38,303 nucleotides of DNA from contig WFNS01000238.1 in assembly GCA_015488495.1 (NCBI GenBank), positions 1-38,303 of the forward strand, written 5' to 3'. The notes beneath the pieces were generated by a model that was not told where the DNA came from, did not search any database, and saw only the letters and a list, made by a program, of their open reading frames with translations. Below are positions 30,744 through 37,895 of this stretch, in pieces; within the stretch, counting starts at the first letter, position 1, and every line of letters begins with the position of its first letter. Source of the DNA: Gammaproteobacteria bacterium. Lineage in GTDB: Bacteria > Pseudomonadota > Gammaproteobacteria > Thiohalospirales > Thiohalospiraceae. Made by a program: the position numbers and the translations under genes.

Positions 30744-30895
30744 GTAACTATTCAGCTCACCCCTGAAATCCGCCATTTCTGCGTTGAAAAATGGTCATTT
30801 ACACTCGTAAACTCACATTTTTCGCCTTGAACTGACCAATTTCAGGGGCGATCTGAACAGTTACCGGCCTGTTCCATACCATGCTGAATGGTTAC
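30744..30895. mobile_element. IS66-type MITE (152 bp) with 8-bp target duplication
   Basis: A non-coding element whose left end GTAACTATTCAGC and right end GCTGAATGGTTAC are inverted repeats (12 of 13 match). The 8-bp direct repeat GTTTCCGC abuts it exactly on both sides (30736-30743 and 30896-30903). An 8-bp duplication and ends beginning GTAA are features of the IS66 family. There is no room for a transposase, so it would have been mobilised in trans. Inside, positions 30744-30864 form a large imperfect palindrome ending in a third copy of the terminal repeat (CTGAACAGTTAC). It lies in the convergent gap between nuoN and a minus-strand lipoprotein gene, where it harms neither. Confidence 0.85.
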
Positions 30896-30903
30896 GTTTC
30901 CGC
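30896..30903. repeat. Right target-site duplication GTTTCCGC
   Basis: The 8-bp sequence is identical to 30736-30743 and directly abuts the right terminal repeat of the MITE. The perfect match suggests a fairly recent insertion. Confidence 0.85.
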
Positions 30904-30922
30904 TTGACCAGAATATGTTATC

Positions 30923-30946
30923 ACCCGCCCTGCTGCGAGGACGGGT
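30923..30946 (-). terminator. Possible terminator for the minus-strand lipoprotein gene
   Basis: Read on -, ACCCGTCC and GGGCGGGT pair over 8 bp with one T-G pair and an 8-nt loop, 13 bp beyond the gene's stop. No T-run follows, so this is weak. Confidence 0.35.
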
Positions 30947-30958
30947 TCAGCGGCCAGG

Positions 30959-31876
30959 TTAAAGCATCTTGGTCACCCAGCTGAGCATGTTACTCTCCAG
31001 ATCTTCCCATCTTTTCAGTAGCTGCCCCTCGTATACACCGTCGCCATCGGAATCCCATTTGATCAGGGCGTGCTTGCCGTCGGGCTGAGCGACGATCTGG
31101 GTCTTGGTGTCGATGGCGCCAGTGATCAGCAGTTCTCCAGCAGTGGGATTGTCACCGCCCTTTCCCTGGAATTTCTTGGAGGTTTCCAGGGCAACACAAC
31201 CATCGATGGCCGAGCTGGTGAGTATCATGGTGCAATCCACCTCGTACGGTCCTTCCCCTTTGCGGCCGATATAGCTGTCGGCGCACCACATCTCGTTGAT
31301 CTTGGCCGATTTGGCTCCCTGTACGAGCTCCAGGTTTTTGGTGGTGCGCGCGGTTACCGTTCTCCTGGCCTGTTCGTCATAGCTGTTGTCAATGGTGACC
31401 TCGCCATTCATGGTCAGCGCATCGGCATTGTTACCGAAAACGAAGTCCTTGTAGCTGTAGTTGGCAACGTAGTTTTGCCCCTCTCTGCTGACAAGGTTCA
31501 CTTCGAGAGCGCCGGCGATAGGAACACCGCGGTAGCTGCAGTTCGAGATGGTGAGCTGAATGGTGTCCCCGGGTTGCTGTAGTTTACCCTTTGCGATAAC
31601 GCTCCCGTTCCCGCCAAAACCGGCCTTGCCGCAGGGAAGTGTCTGGTCGCCTCCCTGGACCTTGGAGGGTTCCACGACGCCCAGCGCAACCGAAGAGAAG
31701 CGCATGGCTCCCACACTTTCACTGGTGACATCGGGAACCTTGGCCTTGGTAATCGTTATGTGTCCACTTTTGGTCTGGAACAGTTCGCTGGCAGGTCCGC
31801 TCTTGTCCGCCAGACAACCCGACAGCGCCACAGGTAGCATGAGGATTACGGAGAATGAGTATTTGAAGTGATGCAT
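30959..31876 (-). CDS. Putative outer-membrane lipoprotein, unknown function
   Basis: 305-aa exported lipoprotein that I cannot assign to a named family. The start is ATG at 31876, with AAGGAG 7 nt upstream; the 19 extra residues in the ORF track are rejected. A type II signal peptide (FSVILMLPVALSGC) has lipobox LSGC, giving Cys about residue 21. Leu at +2 predicts outer-membrane sorting under the E. coli Lol rule. The mature part looks beta-rich, with several internal cysteines (LPCGKAG, ISNCSY, MWCADSY, VDCTM, DGCVAL), and ends with an Asp loop DSDGDGVYEG that could bind Ca. It is a single gene facing nuoN, divergent from lolC. Confidence 0.8.
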   Translation of the reverse strand: MHHFKYSFSVILMLPVALSGCLADKSGPASELFQTKSGHITITKAKVPDVTSESVGAMRFSSVALGVVEPSKVQGGDQTLPCGKAGFGGNGSVIAKGKLQQPGDTIQLTISNCSYRGVPIAGALEVNLVSREGQNYVANYSYKDFVFGNNADALTMNGEVTIDNSYDEQARRTVTARTTKNLELVQGAKSAKINEMWCADSYIGRKGEGPYEVDCTMILTSSAIDGCVALETSKKFQGKGGDNPTAGELLITGAIDTKTQIVAQPDGKHALIKWDSDGDGVYEGQLLKRWEDLESNMLSWVTKML

Positions 31877-32156
31877 GGGTACGCTCCTTGTATACAGCTC
31901 CTGACACGAGGCAATTCGTCCGGAATTGCACACGTTACTTGTGTTTGGATTTTTAAGTATAGAAGAGAATTTCCCCAGTGCATAATGCGTGCTTGATTAT
32001 ATGCTAAGAGTTTAACTGTCTGATTTGTAAGCCAATCTATGGGGGTGAGGCAAGGGGGCAAATGGGGCGGTTAAAGTTTCCTCAGAAGGTGGTTTGGGTT
32101 GGCGAAGGGTACGAATCCATGAAACCTGACCGTCAAATGTGGTTTAATTATCCGCT
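31877..32156. promoter_or_regulatory. Divergent promoter region, lipoprotein gene / lolC
   Basis: 280-bp AT-richer gap between two divergent genes. On - a perfect -10 hexamer TATAAT lies at 32001-31996, about 120 bp before the lipoprotein start, but no good -35 is seen 16-18 bp away. A second -10-like TATACT lies closer. On + the sequence before lolC is TTTAATTATCCGCT with no ribosome binding site. No gene is supported in the gap. Confidence 0.35.
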
Positions 32157-33404
32157 ATGTTCAAGCCTCTGGAACTCTTTGTCGGTCTGCGGTATACCCG
32201 CGCCAAACGCCGCAACCATTTCATATCCTTCATCTCTCTCGTTTCCATGCTGGGGATTGCGCTGGGGGTGACCGCCCTGATCACCGTTCTCTCCGTGATG
32301 AATGGCTTTCAGAACGAGGTACGGGAGCGGATCCTGGGGATGGCCGCTCATGTCACCATCAGCGGCCTGGACGGGCGGCTGCGGGACTGGCCGGAGGTGC
32401 TGGAGCGGGTGTGGCCCGTTCCCCATGTGCTGGGTGCGGCCCCCTATATTCACGCCGAGGGGATGGTCTCCCTTGGAGAGCGCGTACATGGCACGATGGT
32501 GCGAGGACTTCTCCCTTCACTGGAGCCGCAAGTCTCTGTGGTAGGCGAGCGTATGGTGGCGGGTACGCTGGATGCGTTGCAGCCCGGCAGCTTCAATATC
32601 ATTCTCGGCAGCGAGCTGGCCAACAGCCTTGGCGTGGGGATCGGTGACAAGATTACCCTGATCACCCCCAGTGCCAACGTGAGTCCGGCGGGGATCCTGC
32701 CGCGCCTGAAGCGGTTTACCGTGGCGGGGGTGTTCGAGGTGGGAATGTTTCAGTACGACAGCGCGCTGGTGCTGATCCATCTCCGCGATGCTACCAAGCT
32801 CTATCGTTTTGATGAGGCGGTGAGCGGCGTGCGCCTGAAACTGGACGACATGTTCATCGCCCCACGGGTGGCTGACGAGATTTCGGGCATATTGGGCGAG
32901 TACTATTGGGTGAGCGACTGGACCCGCAGTCACACCAACTATTTCCGTGCCCTCAAGATCGAGAAGACCGCCATGTTCATCATTCTGCTGCTGATCGTCG
33001 CGGTGGCGGCATTCAACATCATCTCCACCCTGGTGATGGTGGTCACCGACAAGCAGGGGGATATCGCTATTCTGCGTACACTGGGTATCTCGCCAGCCAG
33101 TATCATGGGGATCTTCATCGTCCAGGGGGTGGTGATCGGCATGGTCGGCACGCTGTTGGGGATTGCCGGCGGTGTCTCCCTGGCCCTGAACATCGATACC
33201 ATCGTGCCGGCCATCGAAAGCACATTCGGTATCCAGTTCCTTCCCTCCAGCGTCTATTACATCAGCGAGTTACCGTCGGAGCTGCGCTGGAGCGAAGTGG
33301 TTACCATCGCTACCCTGGCGTTCGCACTGAGCATGCTTGCCACCATCTATCCGGCGTGGCGCGCTTCCCGTGTGCAACCGGCGGAGGCTTTGCGCTATGA
33401 GTAG
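32157..33404 (+). CDS. lolC: Lipoprotein-releasing ABC transporter permease, LolC/LolE family (possibly LolF-type)
   Basis: Inner-membrane permease that, with LolD, extracts mature lipoproteins from the inner membrane and hands them to LolA. The product is 415 aa. The N-terminal segment [28 protein letters not shown] leads into helix 1. A large periplasmic domain (about 45-265) is followed by three FtsX-type helices ([43 protein letters not shown]; near 375-395) and the ending [18 protein letters not shown]. No lolE follows lolD, so the cell may use one permease as a homodimer (LolF arrangement), or lolE lies elsewhere. No ribosome binding site is visible before ATG 32157. Confidence 0.93.
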   Translation: MFKPLELFVGLRYTRAKRRNHFISFISLVSMLGIALGVTALITVLSVMNGFQNEVRERILGMAAHVTISGLDGRLRDWPEVLERVWPVPHVLGAAPYIHAEGMVSLGERVHGTMVRGLLPSLEPQVSVVGERMVAGTLDALQPGSFNIILGSELANSLGVGIGDKITLITPSANVSPAGILPRLKRFTVAGVFEVGMFQYDSALVLIHLRDATKLYRFDEAVSGVRLKLDDMFIAPRVADEISGILGEYYWVSDWTRSHTNYFRALKIEKTAMFIILLLIVAVAAFNIISTLVMVVTDKQGDIAILRTLGISPASIMGIFIVQGVVIGMVGTLLGIAGGVSLALNIDTIVPAIESTFGIQFLPSSVYYISELPSELRWSEVVTIATLAFALSMLATIYPAWRASRVQPAEALRYE

Positions 33405-34071
33405 CCCTGCACTGGAGTGCCGCCATCTCGGCAAGACCTTCCATGAGGGGGGGCTGACGGTGGAGGTGTTGCGTGAGGTGAATTTTGCCGTGCAGCAGGG
33501 GGAACGCGTGGCGATCATCGGAGCGTCGGGCTCGGGCAAGAGTACGCTGCTTCATCTTCTGGGCGGGCTGGACGTTCCCTCCAGCGGGGAGGTCTGGATC
33601 GACGGAGAGGAGATGACCCGTCTCAGCGATACCCGCCGCGGACGATTGCGTAACCGGGCCCTGGGTTTCGTCTATCAGTTTCATCATTTGCTGCCCGAGT
33701 TCAATGCCCTGGAGAATGTTGCCATGCCTCTGCTGATTCGTGGCCTGTCTGCAAAAGAGGCGGCGAAGAAGGCCACGGGGATGCTGGAACGGGTGGGCCT
33801 GGAGCGGCGCCTGCGGCATCGTCCCGGCGAGCTGTCGGGGGGCGAACGGCAGCGCGCGGCCGTGGCCCGTGCGCTGGTCACCGACCCGCGCTGTGTACTG
33901 GCAGACGAGCCCACCGGGAACCTGGACAGCCGTACCGCGGCCCATGTCTATGAGTTGATGGTGGAGCTGAACCGGGAGCTTGGAACCAGCTTCGTGGTGG
34001 TGACACACGACATGCAGCTGGCGCAGCGTATGGACCGCGTGCTCACCTTGCAGGACGGCAGGCTCGTCTGA
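33397..34071 (+). CDS. lolD: Lipoprotein-releasing system ATP-binding protein LolD
   Basis: ABC ATPase that powers lipoprotein release by the LolC-type permease. The product is 224 aa from ATG 33397 ([15 protein letters not shown]), with GGCGGAGG upstream; it overlaps lolC by 8 bp. The ORF-track start lies inside lolC. Motifs are Walker [15 protein letters not shown]-loop [15 protein letters not shown] signature [15 protein letters not shown], Walker [13 protein letters not shown] and the switch His in VVVTHD. Confidence 0.96.
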   Translation: MSSPALECRHLGKTFHEGGLTVEVLREVNFAVQQGERVAIIGASGSGKSTLLHLLGGLDVPSSGEVWIDGEEMTRLSDTRRGRLRNRALGFVYQFHHLLPEFNALENVAMPLLIRGLSAKEAAKKATGMLERVGLERRLRHRPGELSGGERQRAAVARALVTDPRCVLADEPTGNLDSRTAAHVYELMVELNRELGTSFVVVTHDMQLAQRMDRVLTLQDGRLV

Positions 34072-34073
34072 CC

Positions 34074-34442
34074 GTGACTGCGCCCTGCACCTATCAACTG
34101 CATATCCATCTTCGTCAGACCGTGGAGATCCGGATCGGCGCGCTGGGTCTCCATCGCTTTCCCGCGGGGGACTACATCTATACCGGCAGCGCCAAGCGCA
34201 ATATCGAGGCGCGTGTCCGGCGCCACTGCCGGCGGGAGAAAAGGGTGCGCTGGCATATCGACTATCTGCTGCACCACCCTGCCGCCTCGGTGGTGAAAAC
34301 CACCCTTTCGTCATGGGCGGAGTGCCGGCTCAATCAATCCACCGCCGGAGAGATCCTGGTGCCGGGCTTCGGTGCCTCGGACTGCCGACAGGGGTGCGGT
34401 TCTCACCTCAAATACATCGCTGCGAGCAGCCGTTCGGGCTGA
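34074..34442 (+). CDS. DUF123 / GIY-YIG-like (Uri superfamily) protein
   Basis: 122-aa protein of the DUF123 group, which is related to GIY-YIG nucleases. It starts at GTG 34074, two bases after the lolD stop. The diagnostic pattern is complete: DYIYTGSAKRNIEARVRRH (the GIY-YIG-like core with its Arg), VRWHIDYLL, and the C-terminal PGFGASDCRQGCGSHLKYI. Proposed endonuclease activity is inference from the superfamily, and no substrate is known to me. Tight spacing puts it in the lolCD transcript, but there is no obvious link to lipoprotein traffic. Confidence 0.85.
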   Translation: MTAPCTYQLHIHLRQTVEIRIGALGLHRFPAGDYIYTGSAKRNIEARVRRHCRREKRVRWHIDYLLHHPAASVVKTTLSSWAECRLNQSTAGEILVPGFGASDCRQGCGSHLKYIAASSRSG

Positions 34443-34743
34443 ATGGCTGTTCTCCTCCCTGCTTCCTCACAGGGTGAATATCGGTATTTTTCTTCTCCTC
34501 TCCGTGAACGGGGGCGTCTCCGGCGGTCCTCAGAAGGTGGGTTTCGGGCTGCTCGTTCTCCCCGCTCTTGCACTTCTTTCTGTTCGCTGACAGAGGGTTG
34601 TGACCGCGTCCGCTCCGGTCTGGGATCAGACCATGGTATTGCCGGGGCAATAATTTCCTGCGGCGGCTAAAGGCAGCCAGATGGGCGGCCGATGAGTGTT
34701 GGGTACTGCATCGTTTTTGAGCCCCTGAAATGAGGAGAACAAG
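34443..34743 (+). promoter_or_regulatory. Leader region of large lipoprotein gene with two tandem hairpins
   Basis: The 301-bp gap has no supportable gene; the 75-aa ORF-track frame here lacks a ribosome binding site and family features. Two perfect 6-bp stem, 4-nt loop hairpins sit 4 nt apart: GGTCTG-ggat-CAGACC (34617-34632) and TATTGC-cggg-GCAATA (34637-34652). Neither has a T-run, so they look like leader structure more than a terminator for the lol operon. I tested the stretch by eye against the c-di-GMP-I riboswitch pattern and saw no match. The ribosome binding site GAGGAG is at 34732-34737. Confidence 0.45.
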
Positions 34744-37737
34744 TTGAACAGCGCAAAATTCAAACTATTGGCCGCACTGGTTTCATCGAGCCTGATGTTG
34801 ACGGGCTGTGGAGGCGGTTCGTCGTCGAGCACCGACCCCGGCAGCGATACCACCTTGCCCGATACCACCACCAACCCCTACTCCGGCAGTTCCTCCATCT
34901 CCGGTACCGTAGTGCTCTCTGCACTGAGTGGTTCCGATAGCAGCGCCATCGAGGGAGGAGGCGGTGCGCAGTTCCTGCAGATGTCTGCTGCGAGCGTGCG
35001 TACACCGGCAGCAGCGGCGACGCAGAACGCGATCGTCAAGCTATATGTGGTGGGAACCGACGGTGAACTGCAGGACACCGGGATAAACTGCGCATTCGAT
35101 AGCGAGATGGATGCGGCCGGAAATCCGAAATACACATGCCCGAACGTGGCGGATGGGGGACAGTATGTCGTCCAGTATCTGAGACTGCTCGACGGAAACA
35201 AGGCCCTCGAAATGAAGGTGAACATCGAGGTGCCGGAAGGCTCGCCGGGAGTTGACGGTGGAGAGGTTTCTCCAGAGTCCACCGTGGTGGTGGATACCAT
35301 CATCAAGGCGATCCTGACCGCCACTGAGGGCAAGGACATCGAGCCGGCAGTGGTGAATGACATCATCAAGTCGGTCAAGCAGGCGGTGGTTGCACTGGTT
35401 CGCAGTGGTGCCATCCAGGTTCCCTCCATGGTTGTCGAAGCGCCCAAGGACGCTGCCGGTAACTACATTACCGACGTGGCTGTACTCAAAACCGAGCAAG
35501 TGGATTTTGCCGACAACGAGGAGCTGGACTCGGCCGCGGGCAATCTGCTGTCGGATGAAACCGTTGCCAGCGAAGTGGATGCCGTCAAGGTGGAGATCGG
35601 TGTTCGTGAGCTGGAGCGCATCGATTCCTCCAGCGAGGCAGGCAAACGTCAGCTGGTGAAGCGTGTATTCAGCGAAATGCTGGATGGGGACGTACCCGAT
35701 TTCATCGCCAGATTCTTCGGTGATCGCTTCGTTCAGGGTGACATGAAGACCATCGGTGATCTGTTCGCTGCTATTTCAGCCGGTCTCAGGATCGACCCGC
35801 GTCTGCAGATCGATCCAGCGACGATAACACGGGATGGTGCATTGTTGGCATTCCGGCAAAAGCTCGCCGAGATCCATGAGCTGATGGGGAAGAAGGCCGC
35901 CGGTAGCATGACCGATGAAGAGAAAAAGGCATTCCGTGAGATTCCCTCGGTGATTCCCGCTCTCTTCCCGGCAGATGGTTGGAGAGGCAAGAACATTGCC
36001 GAGGGGGATGAGCTGAATGTGCCCCAGGCCATTGCTTTCGTTGTCTTCGTCACCGACGTCTATATCCCCGACATGTTGAAGGCCCAGGGCAAGGATCCGG
36101 ACAGCCTGGTCTCCGTGGAGAAAGGTGAGGACGGCGGAGTCGAGGTGGAGATGCAGGATCCGGTGAACTTCGATCCAATGCATATCGATCCTGCTTACGC
36201 GGACAGTGGCGCTGGCCGGCCGGGCCTGATGCAGCTGTATGGCTTCTTCGACCCGCAAAACCTGAACAGCCTTGAAGGGGTGGAGATCTCCTGGTTGGAT
36301 ATCATGCCGGACAAGGCGTGGATCCCGAATCCCGATGGTGTGGGCGGCCGTGAAGTGGATATGCTGCGGAGCAATGTCTGTGTCTCTGACCTCTCCAAGA
36401 TGGCGCAGATGCTTACTCCCCAGGTGGTCAGCAGCAGCGATCTGACCGTAGAACTGACCTATCCCACCAGCAGCGGGACGACCGCAACGGTCGAGCTGAT
36501 GAGCGAAGCCAATCTCTATATGCCTCCTCCCGGTGAGATGCCTCCCGAGGGGCAGGGACCGGAAGGTGAGGATGGTCCCGGCTTCGAGAGCTGCTTCGTC
36601 CTCGATCCCTGGAGACAGGCGCAGATGTCCAGCGGGGCAGAAGGTGGCCCTGTCCAGTTGACCGAAAGTGACATCATCTCCGACTTCGTCTCCGGTACCT
36701 ACAAGGTCGAAGTCAAGCGCGCCGGCAGTGTGGTCGCTTCACGGGAATTCCAGCAGAAGGTGCTGGTGGGAATGAGCGATGTGCGTCCTCGTCTGACTGC
36801 TCCGAATGGCATGCCCGAGTGGCCCAAAGAGTGTGAAGGTCGGGAAGGTCCGTGCCCAGAGTGGGATGCGCTGCAGCAGCAGTGGCAGGCGAACGGTGGA
36901 ATCACCACCTTTGCCATCAATGAAGATGTCGATGGCGATGGTGTACCTGACAAGGCAAAGGTTACCCTGAGCTGGGAGAAACCGAAGGTGGATCTCCCCG
37001 CTGGAGTCAAGATTGCCTACTCGCTCAACATCGGTCTCGATCGTGGCTGCGACGCCTCCGGCTGTGACTGGGAGCCCATCTATGACACCTGGCGGGAGGA
37101 CCGGAAGCTGTTCGGTACCTCCTTCACCCTGCCGGTACTGCTCGATCGGGTGGAGCTCGGCCAGGGGGCCTACAATGCAAACGTCTGTGCCTTGTTCATC
37201 GATACCGAGACGGGGAGGGAGATCGGTCGTGGCAGCTGTGGTTGGGCCCAGTTCCAGGTGGGTGACCCGCTGGACATGAACGCCACGTTTACCATCACCG
37301 GTGCTCTTCCCTCCGGAGTGGATGCGAGTTGGAAAGTAGCCTTGATCAAGGAGTCCTTCAATCCCGATTCGCTGGTGGCACAGTGGCAGCGTGAGGTGGT
37401 GCAGTTGGCTGGTGTCACCGACGGCACCTATACCCTGACTCCGAGGATCGGTGATTATCTGGAATCCTCTTCAGGAGCGCACTTCCAGATCGTGCTGTTC
37501 CGGGACGACAATGACGACGGGCTGCTGGACGTGACCGAGCCGGTCGTCTGGCCCGAGGGCGAAGGGGGTGTCCGGTTCGAGACCTGGGGCGGAGTGCTCC
37601 GTGCCGTGAAGGAGGAGGTCTCCGATGACGGAGAGTTCCGGCGCCGCGAGACGGTGATCACCGGCGGAGAAGAGGTCACAGGACCGGACTTCAATTCTTC
37701 CAACGGCCCCGCGACGGGTGGAGGAATGCCTCAGTAG
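34744..37737 (+). CDS. Large Ser/Gly-rich lipoprotein with Asp-rich Ca-binding-like loops, unknown function
   Basis: 997-aa exported lipoprotein not assigned to a family. It starts at TTG 34744, 6 nt after GAGGAG. The signal peptide LAALVSSSLMLTGC ends in a lipobox; the mature N-terminus CGGGSSSSTDPGSDTTLPDT is a flexible tether typical of outer-membrane or surface lipoproteins. Then come a SGTVVLSALSG segment like a carboxypeptidase-regulatory beta-domain (about 50-180), a largely helical middle (about 180-460), a Pro/Glu/Gly-rich linker (PPPGEMPPEGQGPEGEDG, near 600), and beta-rich C-terminal domains. Two Asp loops, DVDGDGVPDKAK (about 728) and DDNDDGLLDVTE (about 921), resemble EF-hand or TSP3 Ca sites. 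A monocistronic unit is likely, closed by the terminator 50 bp on. Confidence 0.85.
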   Translation: MNSAKFKLLAALVSSSLMLTGCGGGSSSSTDPGSDTTLPDTTTNPYSGSSSISGTVVLSALSGSDSSAIEGGGGAQFLQMSAASVRTPAAAATQNAIVKLYVVGTDGELQDTGINCAFDSEMDAAGNPKYTCPNVADGGQYVVQYLRLLDGNKALEMKVNIEVPEGSPGVDGGEVSPESTVVVDTIIKAILTATEGKDIEPAVVNDIIKSVKQAVVALVRSGAIQVPSMVVEAPKDAAGNYITDVAVLKTEQVDFADNEELDSAAGNLLSDETVASEVDAVKVEIGVRELERIDSSSEAGKRQLVKRVFSEMLDGDVPDFIARFFGDRFVQGDMKTIGDLFAAISAGLRIDPRLQIDPATITRDGALLAFRQKLAEIHELMGKKAAGSMTDEEKKAFREIPSVIPALFPADGWRGKNIAEGDELNVPQAIAFVVFVTDVYIPDMLKAQGKDPDSLVSVEKGEDGGVEVEMQDPVNFDPMHIDPAYADSGAGRPGLMQLYGFFDPQNLNSLEGVEISWLDIMPDKAWIPNPDGVGGREVDMLRSNVCVSDLSKMAQMLTPQVVSSSDLTVELTYPTSSGTTATVELMSEANLYMPPPGEMPPEGQGPEGEDGPGFESCFVLDPWRQAQMSSGAEGGPVQLTESDIISDFVSGTYKVEVKRAGSVVASREFQQKVLVGMSDVRPRLTAPNGMPEWPKECEGREGPCPEWDALQQQWQANGGITTFAINEDVDGDGVPDKAKVTLSWEKPKVDLPAGVKIAYSLNIGLDRGCDASGCDWEPIYDTWREDRKLFGTSFTLPVLLDRVELGQGAYNANVCALFIDTETGREIGRGSCGWAQFQVGDPLDMNATFTITGALPSGVDASWKVALIKESFNPDSLVAQWQREVVQLAGVTDGTYTLTPRIGDYLESSSGAHFQIVLFRDDNDDGLLDVTEPVVWPEGEGGVRFETWGGVLRAVKEEVSDDGEFRRRETVITGGEEVTGPDFNSSNGPATGGGMPQ

Positions 37738-37788
37738 CTCTCGACAGGGAGATGTCGTCCCCAGGCATGGAATCATGCGAGGGGAGGA

Positions 37789-37819
37789 AAAGGCCCGCAC
37801 CGGCAGGTGCGGGCTTTTT
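37789..37819 (+). terminator. Intrinsic terminator after the large lipoprotein gene
   Basis: AAAAG-GCCCGCACC-ggca-GGTGCGGGC-TTTTTC: a perfect 9-bp GC-rich stem with a 4-nt loop, flanked by A-run and T-run, 52 bp after the stop. It is a textbook rho-independent structure. Confidence 0.9.
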
Positions 37820-37895
37820 CGTTTTATGGTCTCGGGGCAGCTATACTGGCAGAGTGGAGAATCGTTTCTGTTCGTTCCTGGCCAGGGAGAAAGAG

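Noticed and set aside
32062-32271. 69-aa + ORF overlapping the lolC start
   Set aside because: Out of frame with lolC, no ribosome binding site and no domain; chance ORF.
34443-34670. 75-aa ORF between the DUF123 gene and the large lipoprotein
   Set aside because: It starts right after the DUF123 stop without a ribosome binding site, has low-complexity Ser/Arg/Pro-rich composition and no recognisable domain.
34640-34740. Possible c-di-GMP-type riboswitch before the large lipoprotein gene
   Set aside because: Some GC-rich stems are present, but the conserved GEMM core bases are not seen.
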